Shown one piece after another: positions 31,848 to 34,044 of a stretch of DNA of 34,044 bases. The stretch's first letter is position 1. Every line of letters begins with the position of its first letter. The notes under the pieces were generated by a model. The model was not told where the DNA came from and did not search any database. It was given only the letters and a program-made list of their open reading frames with translations. Made by a program: the position numbers and the translations under genes. This DNA is from an uncultured Flavobacteriales bacterium (GTDB lineage: Bacteria; Bacteroidota; Bacteroidia; Flavobacteriales; Weeksellaceae): positions 1 to 34,044 of the forward strand of contig CALFIE010000021.1 in assembly GCA_937876095.1 (NCBI GenBank). Reading direction: 5' to 3'.

Positions 31848-32036
31848 ATGAAAAGTACCATTTCTCTGTTAATTAGTACGTTATTTTTATTGTTTTTTTG
31901 CTTTAATAACGAAAAAAAAGACGAAAAAAAAGTACAAAAACAACAACCATATCACTATGTAGTAGTTACTGATGATGCTGCCGAAAATTTCACGGAATTT
32001 CCTGCAAGATTAGAAGATTATCAATCTGGAAATTAA
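31848..32036 (+). CDS. Small lipoprotein of unknown function
   Basis: A 62-residue protein. The ATG at 31848 is chosen because it gives a lipoprotein signal, MKSTISLLISTLFLLFFC (Cys18). The mature 45 residues are basic and then acidic (NNEKKDEKKVQKQQPYHYVVVTDDAAENF...). The family is not recognised. It precedes the HAD-like gene by 56 bases on the same strand; a -7 box between them suggests separate transcription. Confidence 0.6.
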   Translation: MKSTISLLISTLFLLFFCFNNEKKDEKKVQKQQPYHYVVVTDDAAENFTEFPARLEDYQSGN

Positions 32037-32062
32037 CATATTATATTTTGGTGGAAAATTTG

Positions 32063-32070
32063 TAATTTTG
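32063..32070 (+). promoter_or_regulatory. Putative promoter of HAD-like gene, -7 box TAATTTTG
   Basis: Exact TAnnTTTG match 22 bases before the ATG at 32093. No clear -33 at normal spacing. Confidence 0.4.
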
Positions 32071-32092
32071 AAACTTAAAAAATTTGAAAATA

Positions 32093-32494
32093 ATGGAGCT
32101 AGAATATAAAGAACATCAGAGCCCAATATTGAAAGGTGATATCAAAAATTATTTAATTGATATTGATGGGACTATTACAGATGATATTCCAAATGAAGAA
32201 CCAGAACGTATGGTAACGTGTGAACCATACCAAGATGCATTAGAAACCATTAATAAATGGTATGATGAAGGTCACCAAATTTGTTTTTTCACGTCTAGAA
32301 CCGAAGCTTTGAAACAAATCACCATAGATTGGTTAGACAAGCACGGATTCAAATATCACAGCGTTTTGTGCGGAAAACCAAGAGGTGGAAATTATCATTG
32401 GATTGATAATCACTTGGTAAAAGCAACCCGATACAAAGGAAAATTCACCGATATGGTAGACAAAAAAGTAACTATACAAGTATTCAAAGATTAA
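32093..32494 (+). CDS. HAD-like phosphatase-fold protein
   Basis: A 133-residue protein starting MELEYKEHQSPILKG; a TTG start nine bases upstream is possible but less likely. Motif I of the haloacid dehalogenase fold is DIDGT (Asp23, Asp25), and motif II is the strand end FFTSR. The region GKPRGGNYHWIDNH near the C-terminus holds a Lys and then the Asp of the later motifs. There is almost no cap domain, so substrates are likely macromolecular or phosphorylated metabolites reached openly. Relatives are sometimes labelled phosphoheptose isomerase, which the motifs do not support. It is followed by a terminator and then the SerA-like gene. Confidence 0.82.
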   Translation: MELEYKEHQSPILKGDIKNYLIDIDGTITDDIPNEEPERMVTCEPYQDALETINKWYDEGHQICFFTSRTEALKQITIDWLDKHGFKYHSVLCGKPRGGNYHWIDNHLVKATRYKGKFTDMVDKKVTIQVFKD

Positions 32495-32502
32495 CACATA
32501 GG

Positions 32503-32524
32503 AAACCTGAAAAGGTTTTTTTTC
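32503..32524 (+). terminator. Intrinsic terminator after HAD-like gene
   Basis: Short stem AAACCT (32503-32508) / AGGTTT (32513-32518), loop GAAA, then T-run to 32524. It lies 8 bases after the stop codon, before the SerA-like gene. Confidence 0.7.
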
Positions 32525-32550
32525 TTAAATAATAATATAACATTTTTCAG

Positions 32551-33510
32551 ATGAAGATTTTAGCAAACGACGGATTAGACCAATCAGGAATAGATGCACT
32601 AACTTCAAAAGGTTTTGAGGTAATTACCGATAAAGTTCCGCAAGAATTTTTGGCAGATTTCATCAATCAACATCAGATTAGAACTGTTTTGGTTCGTAGT
32701 GCTACTCAAGTTAGACAAGACGTGATAGATACCTGTCCTAGTTTAGAAATTATTGGTAGAGGTGGAGTTGGTATGGATAATATAGACGTAGATTATGCCA
32801 GAAGCAAAGGAATTCACGTGATAAATACACCATCTGCTTCATCTGAATCGGTTGCAGAACTGGTTTTTGCGCATCTTTTTTCTGGGGCTCGATTTTTAGA
32901 AGAATCCAACAGAAAAATGCCTATAATAGGTGATACCGAATTTGCAAAACTGAAAAAATCGTACGAAAAAGGCATCGAATTGCGTGGTAAAACCATCGGA
33001 ATTATTGGGATGGGAAGAATCGGGCAAGAAGTGGCAAGAATTGCTCTTGGTCTAGGAATGCGTGTAATTGCTGCAGATAATAATATTGGTAAAGCAACTA
33101 TCAAAGTAAAATTTTATAACAACCAATTCATTAATGTAGATATAGAAACCGAACCAATTGAAGGTGTTTTGCAGCACGCAGATTTTATTACGCTGCATGT
33201 TCCTGCTCAGAAAAGTGGTGCTATGATTGGTAAAGCCGAGTTAGATAAAATGAAAACCGGTGCTGCAATTGTAAATTGTTCTAGAGGTGGTGTTATAGAT
33301 GAAAATGCCCTGATTGAAGCTTTGGATTCTGGTAAAATATCATTTGCAGGATTAGATGTGTTCGAAAACGAGCCAACTCCAAGTAAAAAAATCTTGAATC
33401 ACCCGAAAATTTCGCTTACACCTCACACTGGTGCATCTACACTAGAAGCGCAAGACAGAATCGGACTTTCTTTGGCAGAACAAATTTGCAGTATTATGCA
33501 AGTTCATTAA
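32551..33510 (+). CDS. D-2-hydroxyacid dehydrogenase (SerA-like, phosphoglycerate dehydrogenase family)
   Basis: A 319-residue NAD-dependent dehydrogenase, probably D-3-phosphoglycerate dehydrogenase starting serine synthesis. It has the NAD motif GMGRIG (153-158) and the catalytic triad Arg245 (CSRGG), Glu274 (FENEP) and His292 (PHTGAST). It lacks the C-terminal ACT and intervening domains of longer SerA enzymes, so feedback inhibition by serine through ACT is not expected. Short forms of this type serve as SerA in many Bacteroidota, often next to serC, which is absent here. A related activity (other 2-hydroxyacids) cannot be excluded. Confidence 0.88.
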   Translation: MKILANDGLDQSGIDALTSKGFEVITDKVPQEFLADFINQHQIRTVLVRSATQVRQDVIDTCPSLEIIGRGGVGMDNIDVDYARSKGIHVINTPSASSESVAELVFAHLFSGARFLEESNRKMPIIGDTEFAKLKKSYEKGIELRGKTIGIIGMGRIGQEVARIALGLGMRVIAADNNIGKATIKVKFYNNQFINVDIETEPIEGVLQHADFITLHVPAQKSGAMIGKAELDKMKTGAAIVNCSRGGVIDENALIEALDSGKISFAGLDVFENEPTPSKKILNHPKISLTPHTGASTLEAQDRIGLSLAEQICSIMQVH

Positions 33511-33549
33511 TGATAAGAAAGTTTACATTTTTTAGAAAAAAATAAATAG

Positions 33550-33579
33550 AAAACGCTCCAAAATTTTGGAGCGTTTTTT
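33550..33579. terminator. Bidirectional intrinsic terminator
   Basis: A perfect 28-bp palindrome, AAAACGCTCCAAAA / TTTTGGAGCGTTTT (33550-33577), with further T to 33579. It lies between the convergent SerA-like gene and mscL and can end both transcripts. Confidence 0.9.
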
Positions 33580-33598
33580 ATGATTAAAATAAGAGAAC

Positions 33599-33967
33599 TT
33601 ATTTTTTCAAAGCATCTCTGATTTCCATTAATAGTGCGTCTGTTGAAGATGGAGCAGCATCTGCAGCATCTGCTGGTTTTTTCATTTTGTTGATTGCTTT
33701 AATCATCATAAATAATACCAAAGCTATAAAGAAGAAGTTAATAATTGCAGCTAAAAAACTACCATATTTTACACTTCCCCAAGTTAATTCAGCGATATTA
33801 GAAACTCCTGCAGCTTTTAAAGCTGGGTTTAGTAGCAATGGTGTTACAACATCATCTACAAAAGACGATACAATTTTCCCAAATGCACCACCAATAATCA
33901 CAGCAACAGCTAAATCTACAACATTCCCTTTGATTGCAAATTCTTTAAATTCGGATACAAAACTCAT
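33599..33967 (-). CDS. mscL: Large-conductance mechanosensitive channel
   Basis: A 122-residue inner-membrane channel that opens on membrane tension to release solutes in hypo-osmotic shock. The N-terminal MSFVSEFKEFAIKGNVVDLAVAVIIGGAFGKIVSSFVDDVVTPLL, the amphipathic helix and pore-lining first transmembrane helix, is canonical, with GNVVDLAVAVIIG forming the hydrophobic gate. A second helix (about 70-90) and a cytoplasmic C-terminal helix ending LLMEIRDALKK follow. A -7 box lies upstream (33997-34004). Confidence 0.96.
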   Translation of the reverse strand: MSFVSEFKEFAIKGNVVDLAVAVIIGGAFGKIVSSFVDDVVTPLLLNPALKAAGVSNIAELTWGSVKYGSFLAAIINFFFIALVLFMMIKAINKMKKPADAADAAPSSTDALLMEIRDALKK

Positions 33968-33996
33968 AGTTTATTTATTTTATGTTATTCTAGATA

Positions 33997-34004
33997 CAAA
34001 AATA
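33997..34004 (-). promoter_or_regulatory. Putative mscL promoter, -7 box TATTTTTG
   Basis: On the minus strand TATTTTTG, 29 bases before the mscL ATG. The window ends too soon to judge a -33 element fully; none is seen. Confidence 0.35.
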
Positions 34005-34044
34005 TAATTTTTTTTAAAATAAACCTATATTTTTATTTTTTTTA

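Noticed and set aside
1..34044. CRISPR array, tRNA or rRNA genes, insertion sequences, prophage
   Set aside because: No regularly spaced direct repeats, cloverleaf-like segments, transposase or phage-like proteins were found by eye; a tRNAscan/Infernal run would be decisive for RNA genes.

Overview
The window is AT-rich chromosomal DNA from a member of the Bacteroidota, most likely Flavobacteriales and probably a Weeksellaceae (Chryseobacterium/Cloacibacterium-like) genome. Three things point there. Start codons generally lack a Shine-Dalgarno sequence. Many genes are preceded by the Bacteroidota -7 box TAnnTTTG. The gene complement also fits: large single-chain PurL, monomeric isocitrate dehydrogenase, long urocanate hydratase, a TonB-dependent receptor with a carboxypeptidase-like N-terminal domain, and subclass A2-like beta-lactamase. 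The content is mainly core metabolism with small lipoproteins and enzymes between. No tRNA, rRNA, CRISPR array, intact insertion sequence or phage gene was seen.

Layout. 1-168 holds three short palindromes in a row. 169-8366 carries purL, dnaN, a periplasmic TPR protein and pheT on the plus strand, followed by a META-domain lipoprotein (8500-8895) and a perfect 36-bp palindromic terminator. 8961-12870 is a minus-strand run of five genes with 36-40 bp gaps: beta-lactamase, a small secreted protein, 3-hydroxyacyl-CoA dehydrogenase, a polytopic membrane protein and a small acidic protein. A Gfo/Idh/MocA oxidoreductase (minus) is divergent from pcm and a DUF1801 protein (plus). 15343-19153 holds hutU, a lipoprotein whose start codon appears to be lost, an SRPBCC protein and a nitroreductase. 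A TonB-dependent receptor (19399-21786) converges on an S41 peptidase lipoprotein (23354-21825).

23435-24065 holds the decayed remains of an ECF-type sigma-factor gene and what looks like its usual membrane-protein partner, followed by repeat-like palindromes. Monomeric icd (minus) is divergent from tpx (plus). 27251-28997 is a compact set of four small genes (VOC, NTF2-like lipoprotein, DoxX, SRPBCC). The end of the window holds a hotdog thioesterase, an ArsC/Spx-like protein, gcvT, idi, a 62-residue lipoprotein, a HAD-like protein, a SerA-like dehydrogenase and mscL.

I see no complete novel system. The best leads are the sigma-factor pseudogene locus, the start-less lipoprotein at about 17351-17918, the uncharacterised four-gene VOC/NTF2/DoxX/SRPBCC cluster, the chromosomal class A beta-lactamase, and several families of intergenic palindromes and repeats.
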